Below are positions 33,212 through 45,417 of a DNA stretch of 64,000 nucleotides, in pieces. Location of the stretch: positions 96,377,321-96,441,320 of the forward strand of contig OY726566.1 in the NCBI GenBank assembly GCA_963383645.1, written 5' to 3'. The notes under the pieces are model-generated. The model was not told the origin of the DNA. It searched no databases and saw only the letters and a program-made list of their open reading frames with translations. The stretch is from Muscardinus avellanarius. Taxonomy: Eukaryota > Chordata > Mammalia > Rodentia > Gliridae. The first letter of the stretch is position 1, and each line of letters begins with the position of its first letter. The position numbers were made by a program, and so were the translations under genes.

Positions 33212-35589
33212 GTTATCTGACTTAGGCTCAGAGAAGGGGGTGGCTGGGTTGCTAACACTAGACTACCGATTACAGGGAGAAGAAATCAGTGGCACACATG
33301 TAAGAGGGCAGAATTAACATTCAGGTCCAAGAAACCTGAATTATTTCAATTCACATGCCAAATCAGTTTCTTAATTCACTTAGCATGGTGTTCTCAAATG
33401 GTGTTTCGTGGTATATTTTTTCTACAAGGAGGTAATACAAATCCTTGAGAAGGAATTGTTCTCTGCTCAAATAAATTGGAGAAATACTGAAATAACTCAT
33501 GTCAAGATGGTTACTCCCTTATAGCATTTTTATTACACCAGGGTACATTGTGACTCACCTAGAGAGGAACTATAGGTGAGTTTTTCCCTACATTTATTTT
33601 GAGAGGAATGGTTATGCCACAGAATATATTTCCTAACTTGCGGAACTAGTATTCTATAGAGAAAACTTTGTAAGTGCTGGTTTAACTTCATGGCAAAGTA
33701 TCAGAAAATAGCCCTGACTCCAAATTTTAACAAGCGATAGCAACGTTACAGATGTAAAAAAATGTGTGAATTGCAACCATATTATTTTTGACCACCTACT
33801 AGGATTTTGATGATTGCTACAATTAAGTCTGAAAGCCACCTCTGATACCTGCAATATTCTGAGTCATGACACTGAAGAAAGCAATGAAGTTTGTACTGAT
33901 CTAAGGCAGGATTGCATTTCAATCTCCCAGGAGTATTTACAAGAAAGAACCTAGATTAGCATCTTAGAGTCTGTTCCAGTGTTGCCTAAATGCATTGCTC
34001 TTATATTGAGGACACATTATAACATGAATAGTTCTTTAAGTTCTTTACATAGTATTTTGCAGCAAAGAACCAATACTCAGGTATATTTGATGAGTTATAT
34101 GGAACTGTATAGACTTTATGGAGAAACAGCATGGATGATTGCATTGATAGTTTCACACTTATTTGGCAATGATCAGTTTTTCTACTGAGATAATTTTTTA
34201 ATCAGCAGGTAAGGAAAACAGAATCTTGGGATTGCTTTTCCATTTCACCAATGGTTGAGAGGGAGAGATGGTGAATCTTGAGAACATTGACAGCACATTC
34301 TTGTTCTCTTTGATAAAAACGAATAAATTCTCAGTAGCTATATCCAGTGTTACATCCCTTTATTACTCTAGAAATACATGAGAATCCATGACTCATAATT
34401 AGACAGGGATAGAACTGGAGAGTTTCTTTCCTCAACAGACCCTGCATCCACCTCATAGCTATATTTTATGTTAAACCCACGATGAGTAAAGGCCAAAATA
34501 TTTTTTTTTACTTTGGTCATTTAAGAATGTAGTAAATTTTCAACTTTTTTTTTACTTCTCTAGCTATATTTTTCTTCAAATATGAAATTAATTATACTAA
34601 TTATATTGATGTTTTACTCTTGCCTAATTCATTTTTTCAAAAAAAAATCTAAGCAATATACTTTAATGGGCTCAATTCCATTATCCATAGATGCTGAACT
34701 AGAAGTTCTCACTCTGATGTCAGAATGCAGGAAAGCTGTGTATGTACTGATTCTGCATGGTCACGATGATACATCAGTTAAATTCATTGTGGGCTGCTAA
34801 ACTGCTTGCTTGCCAGATCTATACCTCCTTCCTCTTCACACTTTTGGTTATTCCCTGAGATACATCTGGTCAGTTGGGATCAGTCCTTCTTCTTCTATCA
34901 TTTTCCTGCTTACAGTTTTTATAATATTTATCCTGTAAAATTTTGCTTCAAATATCTTCGAACAGCCAAGAAGCATGCTGTTCTCAACCAGTGTTCCATG
35001 CTGTGTTTTTCTTACAGGAACTCGCTTGACATATACCGTCACTGGACCTCCCTTGCTGAGGAGGACTATTTCCAGTTCTAGACTGAGTATAAGTTTTATG
35101 TTTGTTTAAAATAATTCTATTGTAGATGAAATATACCCAGACTATATTGGACTCAACTTGTTTATTGGTTCATTCATCCACTCATTCACTTTATTAGCTT
35201 GGTTTCTACCTGTCATCCTGCACAAATTATCTTATGCCCTTGCATTGAGTAAAACTGAAACCAACAGAAGCCGATTTGCTCTTCTGATTGAGAACATGTA
35301 CATTGGACATCTTTGACACAGCTGCTCACTTTCCTCCAGGCGCCCCTCTTCTATTTGGTATTCACACTTAAGAGAGAAATGTGTATGTCATCTGTGGCTC
35401 CTGCTTCTCCTTCATCCCCCATATACAATCATATGTTTGAAAATCCAGCATGTCTTTTCTTTTCCATCCTTGTTGTTTTTAGGCGTGTTCTTTGCCCTGG
35501 ATCATTGTCATGAGATGAGCTAGGTATTAGTTGCTCTTGGTCTTGTCATTCTGTCTTCATCTCTCTCACAATTATTTGATGTTTCTACT
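33212..35589. other. Unannotated AT-rich sequence
   Basis: The longest stretch without a recognised repeat. I see no exon with supported splice borders. It may hold old repeats too diverged to call by eye. Confidence 0.4.
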
Positions 35590-36000
35590 CAAAATCCAAA
35601 TGTATGCAGAGTACTTTCTTTATAAGGACCCTTCATCAGATTTCCATTAGTTACAGCACAAGGTTGGAATTTCTTAAGTAAGGCAGTATGAGTATTTTGT
35701 GATTTCTCTTGATGTGGTTTTGAATGCAAATTTCTGGTATTTTTTTAAGATTTTTTGCATCTAGTTCATCAAGGATGTTGGCATGTAATTTTCCTTTGGG
35801 GAGTATCTATTCAATTTTGAGATTAAGGTGACACTGGCTTCATAGGATGACTTTGGAAGTATTCCTTCTTTTTCTATTTAAGGGATTAATTTGAGAGGCA
35901 TTGGACATAGTTCTATAAAGTTCTTGTAGAATTCTACTGAGGTCCACCTGAACCTGATTTTACTTTCTCTTAGCCATCTCCTTCCACCTCTTCGAGTCTA
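35590..36000 (-). mobile_element. Old L1, ORF2 reverse-transcriptase region
   Basis: On the + strand, CTAGTTCATCAAGGATGTTGGCATGTAATTTTCCTTTGG, GACACTGGCTTCATAGGATGA and TAGAATTCTACTGAGGTCCACCTG are the complement of L1 reverse-transcriptase DNA (the SPGPDGF region and downstream). Degraded. Confidence 0.8.
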
Positions 36001-36079
36001 TATTTTGCATTTACAGAACAAATGAACTTATAATGCACTGCATATTCTTGCTTCTCTACAGACTACTCCTCATGATCAT

Positions 36080-37562
36080 ATTTATTTTTAGAAATTACTT
36101 TAGTAGTACAGTGCAATTATACACCATAGTGAGATTCACATCCCATCCCCCCGCCTCATCCTTCTTCCCTATGCATGTAAGTGATACTGACAGGAATACC
36201 TTCTTATATTTCAGTTTTAGGTTTACAGCAAAATTAATGAAAAACATAGAGATTTCTTATATATTTTCTACCCTTATATATGCATAGCCTGCCTACTAGA
36301 TTGGTTAAAACTTATGAACCTACACTGACCCATCATAAGCATCCAGAGTCCATGGTTTAAATTAGATTTACTTTTTCTGTTGTAGATTCTTTGGTGGCCT
36401 TGAACAAATGGGCAGTCATTTATGTCAATCATTATAGTCTCATACAGTGTCTTATATTTTTCATCACACTAAAAATCTTCTGCGTTTGACCCATTCAAAA
36501 TCCCTCCAACCCCTGGCAAACACTGAAATGTGTAGTGTGCCCACAGTTTCAACTTTTCCAGAATGCCATACAGTTTGAATCATATGGGTTTTTTTTTAGC
36601 CTATTCATATTCACTGGCTTTACTTAGCAATATACGTGTAAGGTTTTGTGGTTTGAAACCTCATTTATTTTTATTGCTGAATAATACTTCATCATCTGGA
36701 TGAACCACATTTTATTTACCCTTTCACCTACAAACAGACATCCTGGTTGTTTCCCAGTTTGGGAAATTACAAACAAAGCTGCTATACACATCTATGTTCA
36801 AGTTTTTATTACCTAAGTTCTCAGCTACTTTGGATAATGAACAAAACAATATTGTTGGATCATATGATAAAGTATGTTTAATATTGTAAGAAACTACTGA
36901 ACTGTCCTCAAAAGTGGCTGTGCCATTTTCCATTCCCACCAGCAATGAGCGAGAGTGGCTGTTGCTCATCAAAGGTCGTCAGACTTATTTGGCTTACTTC
37001 CCACTTTTCAGGAAAAACAAAACAAAACAAAACAAAACAAAACTACTTAGTACCTCCCTGGAAATCTACCTGCATTAAGCAAGTAAACAGAAAGATGCGA
37101 GGACAAATTTGTCTTTCTTTGGCTGGCCTTTGCTCCAGCAGCCTCGAGGGGGGCGGTATTATTCACCGCGTTTGGAGATGTCACTGTTCCAGACTTCTGT
37201 CTTTCCAAAAGATATGTATGTAGTTGTATTCTTGTTTGAATTTGCATTTCTCTGGGGACATATGACACAAAGCATCTTTTCACGTGCTAGTTTTCCATCT
37301 GTGTATCTTCTTGGATGAGGTGTCTGTTGAGGTCTGTAGCCCTTTTATTTTATTTTTTTTTAATCAGATTGTTAGCTTCCCTATAATGGAGGATTAAGAT
37401 CTCTTTGCTTATCTCATATAACAGTCTTTTATCAGATGTGTCCTTTGAAAATGTTTCCTCCAAGTTTGTGCCTTGTCTTCTCATCCTCCTGATGTTGCTT
37501 TTCAGAATAGGAGTTCTTTATTTTTATGAAGTCCAACTGACTAATGATTTATTTCATAGATT
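36080..37562 (-). mobile_element. Ancient L1 (3'UTR and ORF2 end)
   Basis: 3'UTR landmarks TTTTAGGTTTACAGCAAAATTAATG and GTAGATTCTTTGGTGGCC are followed by ORF2 DNA: TTGCTGAATAATACTTCATCATCTGGATGAACCACATTTT, TGCATTTCTCTGGGGACATATGACACAAAGCATCTTTTCACGTGC and CAGATGTGTCCTTTG. It is an L1M-type relic. An unrelated segment interrupts it at about 36965-37205. Confidence 0.82.
36965..37205. other. Foreign segment inside old L1
   Basis: The L1 alignment stops after the CCCACCAGCAATG block and resumes at TTGAATTTGCATTTCTCTGGGG. Between them are about 240 bp unlike L1, including (AAAAC)n at 37013-37042 and a CpG-bearing stretch (CTCGAGGGGGGCGG...CACCGCG). Its source is unknown. A short retrocopy is possible. 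Confidence 0.5.
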
Positions 37563-37750
37563 AGGCCCTTGTTGTGTCTAATCCCATTCCTTGGGAGGCT
37601 GATACTAGAGGACTGCAAGTTCAAGATCAACCTTGGAAGCTTCTCAAGGCACTTAGAAATTTAACAATACCCTGTATCAAAGTTTAAAAAAAAAAATACA
37701 AAGGCTTGAGGGTAGAGCTTAGAGGTAGAATGCCCCTGGGTTCATTCCCC

Positions 37751-37755
<5 letters not shown>
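37563..37755 (+). mobile_element. B1-dID SINE, degraded
   Basis: GCCCTTGTTGTGTCTAATCCCATTCCTTGGGAGGCTGATACTAGAGG, poly(A) linker, right arm GGCTTGAGGGTAGAGCTTAGAGGTAGAATGCCCCTGGGTTCATTCCCCAGTAAC, then CA tail. Confidence 0.85.

Positions 37756-37794
<39 letters not shown>
37755..37794 (+). repeat. (CA)n microsatellite in SINE tail
   Basis: About 20 CA units continuing from the SINE end CCCCAGTAACACAC. Confidence 0.95.
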
Positions 37795-37796
<2 letters not shown>

Positions 37797-38589
37797 ATCA
37801 TAATAATCAAAGTTGTTTACATATTCTCTTATATTATCTTAGAGGAACTTCACAGTTTTACATTTTACATTTCTGTCTAGGATGCATTTTTAGTTAATTT
37901 TATGAAAAGTGGACTATCAGTGTCTATATTTATGTTTTTTCTTTTTACATGCTCAGTTCAGCCCCATTTCCTCTTATTGCAGACTATCTCATTATGTTAC
38001 TTTTACTCCTCAAAGATCAGTTGACTATATTTATATGTGTCTGTTTCTAGGATCCCTATTCTGCGTCATAGATTTGTTTATTCTTTGCCAATACTAACTC
38101 TTCTTAATTATAATACGTGTAAGCATATTTAATCTCTGTAACAAACTGTTGAAGTAGACACCATATAATTTCAAGTTTGAACATAGCCAGGCTTGGATTA
38201 ACTTTCTTGGATAACATCTTGAGCTGATATTCAAAGATTTATGCATAGATTAACAATCTATTCCTGGTTTTCTTTTTCCCTGATGGAAATCCTTCTCTTC
38301 CATGCACAGGTATTTGCAGTGATTCTGTGTCAGGACAAGAGAGTAGCAAACATACCATGTCCTGGGAACAGAGCATAGTTACTAATTCCTATTTCTTAAA
38401 ATGAGTCAGATTATTCTACCCCTATTCTCCCACTTCTAGTTTGCAACTTGTCCACAGACAGAGTTTCTTGGAAACAGCTTTTTCTAGTACATGGAATTTT
38501 GTTCCCAGTCCTGGAGGGGATGGCGGCCTTCGACATTCTTGGACAAGCAATGAGTTTCAAGTGCATGTTCTTCTGGTTCTATTTCTAAC
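37795..38589. other. Unannotated sequence
   Basis: No recognised repeat or gene. Confidence 0.4.
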
Positions 38590-38800
38590 TTGTGTCCTGG
38601 CAGAGTTTTCTCCCAACAATTCCCTGGGACAAGTTGCAATTATTGTTACTGTTTCCTACACAATGTTTGTCTCTTTCTCCTACCAGGTTGTTAGCAACAT
38701 GAGTACAGGGTCTGGATCTTACCCATTCAAGAGTGTACTCTCAGCACCCAGTGCCAGCTTATAGTAAGTGTTCAATCCATTTTTGAATGAATACATGTAT
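38590..38800 (+). mobile_element. L2 3'-end fragment
   Basis: TTGTTAGCAACATGAGTACAGGGTCTGGATCTTACCCATTC...CTCAGCACCCAGTGCCAGCTTATAGTAAGTGTTCAAT..TTTTTGAATGAATAC matches the L2 terminal block in order. The 107-codon open frame ending at 38764 overlaps it and is not called as a gene. Confidence 0.75.
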
Positions 38801-39173
38801 ACACTTTATAGACACAGTATTGCTTTGCTATAAAGTTACAATAGATTTTTTTGAAAAGTAGATACATTAGGTCAAATTTAATATCAGATCCAGTTGTGAT
38901 TTTAAAAGGCAATGAATCTGTAATATTAGGATATTTTCACTAACTCTATCTTAAAGAGACCAACCACAAAGACAAACTCTTCTTTACAATGTATCTGCTA
39001 TTTCAAAATCAAGTTGCTTTAACTTATCAAGAAGAGGATTGACACCCAACCTTAATAACATGTACCTTACTATGTCAATTTTTCTCATTTTTAAAAATGT
39101 TTGAATATGAGACTCTTTTGAAGCTATCCCTTTGTTTCTCTTAGAACCAGTGGTTCAGTACTTTCAAATTCAG

Positions 39174-39272
39174 GAGATCAGAGGTATACCTCAGTGCTTG
39201 AGCATGTCCTGCCTATACAGAGGCCCTGGGCTCAATCCCCAATACCAAAAATAAATAAAAATAGAAATACAG
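39174..39272 (+). mobile_element. ID-like tRNA-derived SINE monomer
   Basis: GAGGTATACCTCAGTGCTTGAGCATGTCCTGCC..GAGGCCCTGGGCTCAATCCCCAATACC with an (AAAT) tail. A box and B box positions are visible. No B1 arm precedes it. Confidence 0.75.
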
Positions 39273-40035
39273 AACATAGTATTTTCAAATTCAGCATTCA
39301 TGTTGATTTTTACAGAGGATAATAACTGAGAGTAACAAGAATCAATTCTATCTATCTAGATTCATCGTAAGAAATTGTATTGTACAATTTTGGGGGGCTA
39401 GAAAGTCTGAAAAATGTAAGCAGGGGGAGGCAATAATCAAGAAACTCAGAAGTTAATGGTGCTGTCTCGGGGTAGAAATTCTTCACCAGGAAACCTTGAG
39501 ATTTACCTTTAATGCTTCAACTGATTAGAAGCAGTCTACTTTCATGGTTGAGAGAACTTTTGTTTACATAAATTCGACTGATCGTAGATGTTAACCACAT
39601 CTACACAACAACTTCACAGCAAAACCTAGATTCACATTTGGATAAGTAACCCGGCAATATGATTTAGCCAAGTTAACATCTAAAATTAACTCTCCTAGTA
39701 AAACTGTCAGGGTGGACACTGATGAGCTCACAGGAAGCCCAGTCCCCTGAGGGGTAGTTTTGTTTTTAGAAGTGAATCATAAATAACTGTATCTTTACAC
39801 ACACACATACACACACAAACACACACACTGAGAAAGAGAGGGATCTAACATCCAACATGTTCCCGCTCCAAGTTTTCAAAATAAGAAACAATTTCTTCTC
39901 TATAATACCTTCCTTTACTTTAAGTTGAGCAGCACTGTATCATTTCTTTCCACCTAGTACTAGAGCCTTTGTCCAACTAATTTAATGTTCCTTAGTTTTC
40001 TTGTCTATAAAGGTGGGGAATAGAAAATAGAACAT
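39273..40035. other. Unannotated sequence
   Basis: An imperfect CA repeat lies at 39797-39829. Otherwise nothing is recognised. Confidence 0.45.
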
Positions 40036-40370
40036 CAGGGCTTATTTTTTATTGATACATTCTAATTCTACATGATAGTGTAGGATTCACTACACTATCA
40101 AAGTGTACACATTTGAAAATGCGCACAATATCCCTTGGCCTCTTTCTTCCCTACATCCTCCCCTCCCTCCAGGTGTAAGACTGACTCATCATGATGCATT
40201 CTTACACACACGTAACATTATTTCTTCTGTGTCCTTCTCCAAGCCTCTTTTTCTTCCCCTCCATCCCCCATCCCCATCCACTCCTCCGCTGATCTCTATT
40301 CCTTTACATGAAGTCCCTTTTCTTTTCTATTTTCTCTCAAACTTCCACGAATGAGAGAAAAGATGCTGTC
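40036..40370 (-). mobile_element. L1 3'UTR fragment
   Basis: TTATTTTTTATTGATACATTCTAATT..TACATGATAGTG through CCTTTACATGAAGTCCCTTTTCTTTTCTATTTTCTCTCAAACTTCCACGAATGAGAGAAAA parallels the L1 (-) copy at 3.6-3.9 kb. Only the 3'UTR is present. Confidence 0.75.
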
Positions 40371-41515
40371 AGGCCCTCGTTGTTAAGATATTCAGACCCT
40401 GCTAGCTCCTCTCAGCGCCAGCTCCTTGGGGGCTCTGGAGCAATGTGAGGTAGAGGGTGCACAGACAAAAATGTTGAAGGCGGAGCCACAGCCCTTTGGC
40501 AGGTGTGCCAAGAAGTGTCAGGGATGGCCACCCACAGGAAAGCAGCCGAGCGTCAGCCCGGGGACTTTCTATGTGTCACTAAAATAAGGCAAGATGGGAA
40601 TGGAGCATGTGCATGGTTTTGACCTTCTATCATCAAAAGAGAAACTTTCCCGTGTATGAGCCCTGAAACTCATTTCCTAGAAAGCCAATCCCAAATTAAA
40701 GGGAAAAACATGACCTGGGGACATTTACTTCCCAAGTGCCTTCAATACCCCCTTTTTTATTTCAAAAGAAGAATTTTTTTTTTTTTAAGTTTTGGAAAAC
40801 CTGGTCCACATGGAGGTCACGGCCATCAAAATGAAAAATTTCAATCAATCATCTCATATAGACAATACAAAAAAAAAATAAGTGCTGCGACCCCGCTCAC
40901 ACTGTGTTGTTTATGATGTCTTACAAACATGGGTGGCTAATTGTGGAAGGCAGAATCAAGACCTTGCTCTTCTTGCTCTTCGGATGCTCTCCCGGGCTCT
41001 GAGAGTACCTGCTCCCTTGATCCACCCCGGCCCTGACCTCCGCCGCACACAGGGACAGACCTTGGGAAGAATCAGGGGACATTCTAAAGCAAAATTAAAG
41101 CTGTCATTTTATAGTCGGAAGTGTCAGAGCTCAGACATCAATGGTCATGCTGATAAGGTGGTGATGTATTTTGTAGCCGCGCTTACGGACATTTCGTGTT
41201 CATTCTCTACCGAAGTCATTTATCAGTTGCTCTGATATTGTAGCATAATCATCAGTATTATGTCTTTGCCTTAAAAATAGTGTTTGCTATTCGCATTTTC
41301 TCTTCACTGGACCACCCCACATACGCCACATCAATTTCTTATTTTGACATAGAGTTATTTCTTTTGTGTACAATACTGGCTCTCGAAAGTATCCTCCAGT
41401 TCTTCATAATAAAGAAGCACATTTAGTTTAGCATTAATGTCTTTACTCATGCAGTCATCATAGTTATTAGGTTTTCAAGTTGTACATCATTAAAGGAAAT
41501 ATATTAAACATATTT
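40371..41515. other. Unannotated sequence with a CpG-retaining block
   Basis: No repeat is recognised. The part at 40882-41235 keeps many CpGs and carries a 117-codon open frame with no similarity I recognise. See findings. Confidence 0.45.
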
Positions 41516-41541
41516 CATTTATTTATTTATTTATTTATTTA
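41516..41541 (+). repeat. (TTTA)n repeat in SINE tail
   Basis: Six TTTA units at the tail side of the following reverse SINE. Confidence 0.9.
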
Positions 41542-41717
41542 GTGTAGTTCTGGGGTTGACTAGGGGCAATCTACCTTTAAGATTTACTTTTTATTCTGAA
41601 ACAAGGTCTAAGTTGCTTGAGGGTCTCATTACATTGCTGAGACTGGTCTCCTGTCTGCAACCCTGTCTCAGCCTCCCTAGTACTGGGATTACAGGTATGC
41701 ACCACCACATATGGCTT
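41542..41717 (-). mobile_element. B1-dID SINE
   Basis: GTTCTGGGGTTGACTAGGGGCAATCTACCTTTAAG, linker TTTACTTTTTATTCTGAAACAAGG, left arm ending GGGATTACAGGTATGCACCACCACATATGGC. Confidence 0.85.
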
Positions 41718-42121
41718 GCATTTTTAAATTAGAAGAATCTCAAGTTATGATATAAAGACTGACAGATGAGTGAGACTAAATCCTGTACGATTAGTCAGCT
41801 TAATAGAAAGAGGGAGTATGTCGATTTGTGTTCTTGATTCTTTATTTTAGAAAAGTTTCAATTCCATGCCAGGTAAATTTGGAAGCAAGAGAACAGGCAT
41901 GAGGTATTAAAACTGTGCTTATTCAGAGGTGAGGAGGCTGTGAAATAATATAACTGAGCATAATTTTATATAAGTATAATTTCAATTAAAATGCCAATTT
42001 TACATGGAAAGTGACCATTTGTAAAATAAGTTTCATTTAATTTGTTCTATACCTATTATACTATTATATAGAGGTAACCAAACATAAAATTAATGGTTAA
42101 TTTTATGGACATATCCCTGAG
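41718..42121. other. Unannotated AT-rich sequence
   Basis: No recognised repeat or gene. Confidence 0.45.
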
Positions 42122-42195
42122 GCCGGGTGTGTAGCTCAGTGGTAGAGCATTTGCCTAGCATATGCTAGGCCCTGGGCTCCATCCCTAGATCTGCA
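42122..42195 (+). mobile_element. Canonical ID element (tRNA-Ala/BC1-like monomer)
   Basis: GGCCGGGTGTGTAGCTCAGTGGTAGAGCATTTGCCTAGCATATGC..GGCCCTGGGCTCCATCCC keeps the A box (TAGCTCAGTGG) and a B-box-like block, and closely follows rodent ID/BC1. It is a SINE rather than a tRNA gene: there is no acceptor-stem pairing and it ends in an A/T-rich tail. Confidence 0.88.
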
Positions 42196-42197
42196 AA

Positions 42198-42199
42198 AT

Positions 42200-42239
<40 letters not shown>

Positions 42240-42244
42240 CATAC

Positions 42245-42284
<40 letters not shown>

Positions 42285-42345
42285 CTATATATATGTATAT
42301 ACACATGTATATCATATAGTTTATATAAATTATGTACATGTCCAT
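42198..42345 (+). repeat. (TA)n/(TG)n/(TATG)n repeat
   Basis: TA runs, then (TG)n at about 42254-42276, then TATG/TATA mixtures, in the tail position of the ID element. A second TA-rich patch lies at 42467-42552. Confidence 0.93.
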
Positions 42346-42839
42346 GAATCACAATTAGAAATACAGTACAAAAAGGGCCCATCCGTTGTGTTACTAAACA
42401 TAAGCAAGGTCAATCTTAGCAAGATGCAAACAAATATGCAAATATAGATCTGTAAAAATTTTATCATATATATGTGTATATGAAGAAATTGTAGAAATGT
42501 GTATATATACATATATATGTATGCAATTATATGTATATATACACATATGTATAATGAAATTGTAGAAAACTGGAGGGTGTCACAAAGGGCCAGGAGAGAA
42601 AACTTGAATAAATAGAAACCACCTCATGTGAATACTCAATACTATAAAGATGCTAAATTTTAAAAATTAAACTAAAACACATTAGTACAACTACCATAAG
42701 GTTAAGTTGATTCTGAGATACTCTGAAGTTAACATAAAGATAGAATAAAAACATAATAATGATAAAAAGAGAACACTAATAAATGGTATTTATAATTAGA
42801 ACAGTTAAGTATATTATAAAATTACAAGAAGAAAAAATA

Positions 42840-43650
42840 GTGTCACTAGTATAAGAATAGACAGAGAAAGCAGAGGAACAGAATGAAAAGCCCATAAATA
42901 GGCCCAAGTATATGGATATACTTAGTAGATGCTAGCACCAGCTTTCAAATGTGTGGTAAAAGTGTACAATATTCAGTTGATATTTGTGAGTCCATTTTTT
43001 TAATTATTTGGGAAAAATTAATATTACACATGTCCATACCTTAGTTTGATATATTGGTCCATATTCAAGTTTTGGATGAAAACTATGTGAAATAATTAAA
43101 GGAAATCATCATAAAACTTTTAGACATTTTTTAAATGCAAAAAATATCATTGAACGGTACTATAAATTTAAATCTAAATAGAAGATATGTCTAAAAGGTT
43201 CCCCTTTAGAAAGACAAAGGGCAAATTTTAAAATGTTCATAATCAACAGCATGAAGAACAGAAAAATTTACGAATCAATAAAATGCTGGCAAAAACTATC
43301 ATCACAGATAATATATATGTGATTTGCAAAATTTTATAAATAATTTTTGGTTTGTTATCAGCTAGGAGAAAGTAGTATAATTATTAATTGATTTTGTAAT
43401 TTTGATATCACAGAGAGCAATTTATCTAATTTTAGTTTATGGTCCAACTTATAGAAATCTGAAGAAAGCAGTCAGAGATCTATTTTAAATTTATACACAA
43501 AGAAATTTGCTACACCATTATATCTTATAGTGGAAAATTAGAAATTGCCTAAGTGTTACAGGATTATTTAGTAAATTTACTTTATGGCCCCAAACTCAAT
43601 ATATACAGCCATTAAAATGGCTGATTCTAAACTTATCAATGCCCAGGATT
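42840..43650 (+). mobile_element. Ancient L1, ORF2 end region
   Basis: AGTATAAGAATAGACAGAGAAAGCAGAGGAACAGAATGAAAAGCCCATAAATAGGCCCAAGTATAT and later GAAATTGCCTAAGTGTTACAGG...ACAGCCATTAAAATGGCTG follow ancient L1M-type ORF2 DNA in + orientation, heavily decayed. Confidence 0.75.
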
Positions 43651-43945
43651 ATTTTAATTTGAAGATATTAAAGCCCAATAACGGCCAACAGTCCTTAATG
43701 TGGGACTACACGCTAAGGTTATCCACACAGAGGCTTTGCTTCCTTTTCAGTATTTTATAACATTGAGTCAAGATTTAAAAAAAATGCGAATGTACACATA
43801 AAAGTCCAAATTTCAAGTACTTTTTTTAACTATTCCAAATAATGAACAACTCTGACTCCAGAGCTGATACTACTAGAGTTCTCAACCTGTATTGATCAGT
43901 ATTTTCACAAGTAAAATGTAAAAGATCTGACCACGTAATTTGGAG

Positions 43946-44285
43946 GAAATTAGGAAGATTTATTTGCTCATGGTTTAGTCCCTGTGAGGCCCGGGACCGC
44001 GGGTCTCAGGGCATCGCAGCGGGATGCCGGGAGAGGAGGGCACATGAGCTGTGCTCCTCACAACATGGAAGTCAGAAGCCAAAGAGAGATCTGAAGGAGG
44101 AAGAACCATAAATAATCCCCCAGACTGCACCCCAGGGCCCCACCCTGCCAGCCACACCCTACTAGCCTAGGCCTCGGGATGGTAACCCCCATGACACAAT
44201 TACATCAACTCCAAACACTATGAGTTCTTCAACAGGCCATTCTCTATATATCATAGCACTCCCTCTTCAAGGTTTGCCATCTGTC
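43946..44285 (-). mobile_element. Probable MaLR-type LTR fragment
   Basis: GATTTATTTGCTCATGGTTTAGTCC..., CACAACATGGAAGTCAGAAGCCAAAGAGAGATCTGAAGG, CCAGCCACACCCTACTAGCC and the final CTCTATATATCATAGCA recall rodent MaLR LTRs. The internal CCGGGACCGCGGGTC..CATCGCAGCGGGATGCCGGG part is GC-rich. The orientation assignment is tentative. Confidence 0.45.
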
Positions 44286-44537
44286 CAGTGCATACAGCCT
44301 CTCAGTCAGTTTTTCTCTCTCCTTCTTGGCCACAATGAGATCCTGCTGTGATTTGCTGTGTAATCTAAACCTATCAGTTATTATATGTGACTGTGGATGA
44401 GTGCGTTGTGTGCTCATGTGTGTGCATGGAAAGATAAACAGAATCCCAAAGGTTCACAGGTTCCAATCATGCTATAGGTGTACACATTAATACTGTTCAC
44501 TCTTTTAGCCAGAACTCATCTAAAAATAAATTATCTA

Positions 44538-44738
44538 GTGGAGCGCAGTGGCGCACGCTTGTAATCCCAGCATTCAGAAAGCCGAGACTGGAGGATTGTG
44601 GTTCGCAGACAGCCTCAGCTACTTAGTGAGGCCCTCTGCAACTTAGTGAGACCCTGTTTCAAAATAAAGAATGAAAAATAGGGCAGGCGGTGTAACTCCG
44701 TGGTCAAATGCTTCTGGGTTCCATCCCTAGACCCGCAA

Positions 44739-44769
<31 letters not shown>
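44538..44769 (+). mobile_element. B1-dID SINE, type I
   Basis: GTGGAGCGCAGTGGCGCACGCTTGTAATCCCAGC, GGTTCGCAGACAGCCTCAGCTACTTAGTGAGGCCCTCTGC, right arm GGGCAGGCGGTGTAACTCCGTGG...GGTTCCATCCC, (AAAT)n tail. Confidence 0.92.
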
Positions 44770-44770
<1 letters not shown>

Positions 44771-44976
44771 CTGTTGAACACTCAAGTTCAGTCGATAGCT
44801 ACTGTGGATTGAACATGAATTATTTCAATGTTTTGTCTCCCCTTTTGGTTTACTTCTCTCAAATCCTAGTTAGAAAATTTTTTTAAAAATCAGTTGAAAT
44901 TATGTTTACATGTTAATGTCCAAAGGCAGAAAGAAATTTATAAGTAGAGCAAAAGACATCATAAATAAATCTCAAG

Positions 44977-45193
44977 TCAGGTTGTGGTGGCACATGCCTG
45001 TAATTCTGGAACTTGGGAAGCTGAGAAAGGAGGATCACAGGTTCAAGAACAGTTTCCTCAATGTAACCTAGAGAGTTCCTGTTTTGAAACTAAAACAAAA
45101 ACAAAATCAAAAACAAAAACAAAAAATATGAAAAGGGCTGAAGGTGCAGCTTGGAGGTAAAATCTCCTCTGAGTTTAATTCTCAGAACCACAA
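44977..45193 (+). mobile_element. B1-dID SINE
   Basis: GTCAGGTTGTGGTGGCACATGCCTGTAATTC, an expanded (AAAAAC) linker near 45090-45123, right arm GGGCTGAAGGTGCAGCTTGGAGG..GAGTTTAATTCTCAGAACC, (CAAT) tail. Confidence 0.87.
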
Positions 45194-45223
45194 AATCAAT
45201 CAATCAATCTCATATTTTCAACT

Positions 45224-45417
45224 TTTTTGCCATACTGGGGATTGATCCCAGGGGCATTATATACCCTCAGCCCTATTTTTTTCTCTTAATTATAAAACAG
45301 GGTTTCACTAAGTTGCAGAAAGGCAACTAAGTATCTGAGGCTGGCCTTGAACCTGTGATCCTCCTGTCTCAGCCTCCCAAGTACTGGGATTACAAGCATG
45401 CATCACTATACCCAGCT
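45224..45417 (-). mobile_element. B1-dID SINE
   Basis: GCCATACTGGGGATTGATCCCAGGGGC, linker TTTTTTTCTCTTAATTATAAAACAGG, left arm ending GGGATTACAAGCATGCATCACTATACCCAGC. Confidence 0.9.

Noticed and set aside
38441..38764. 107-codon + strand open frame
   Set aside because: Its 3' half is an L2 3' end, and the rest shows no coding signature.
42122..42195. Possible tRNA-Ala gene
   Set aside because: It has A- and B-box-like blocks but no acceptor-stem pairing, and it fits the ID/BC1 SINE consensus.
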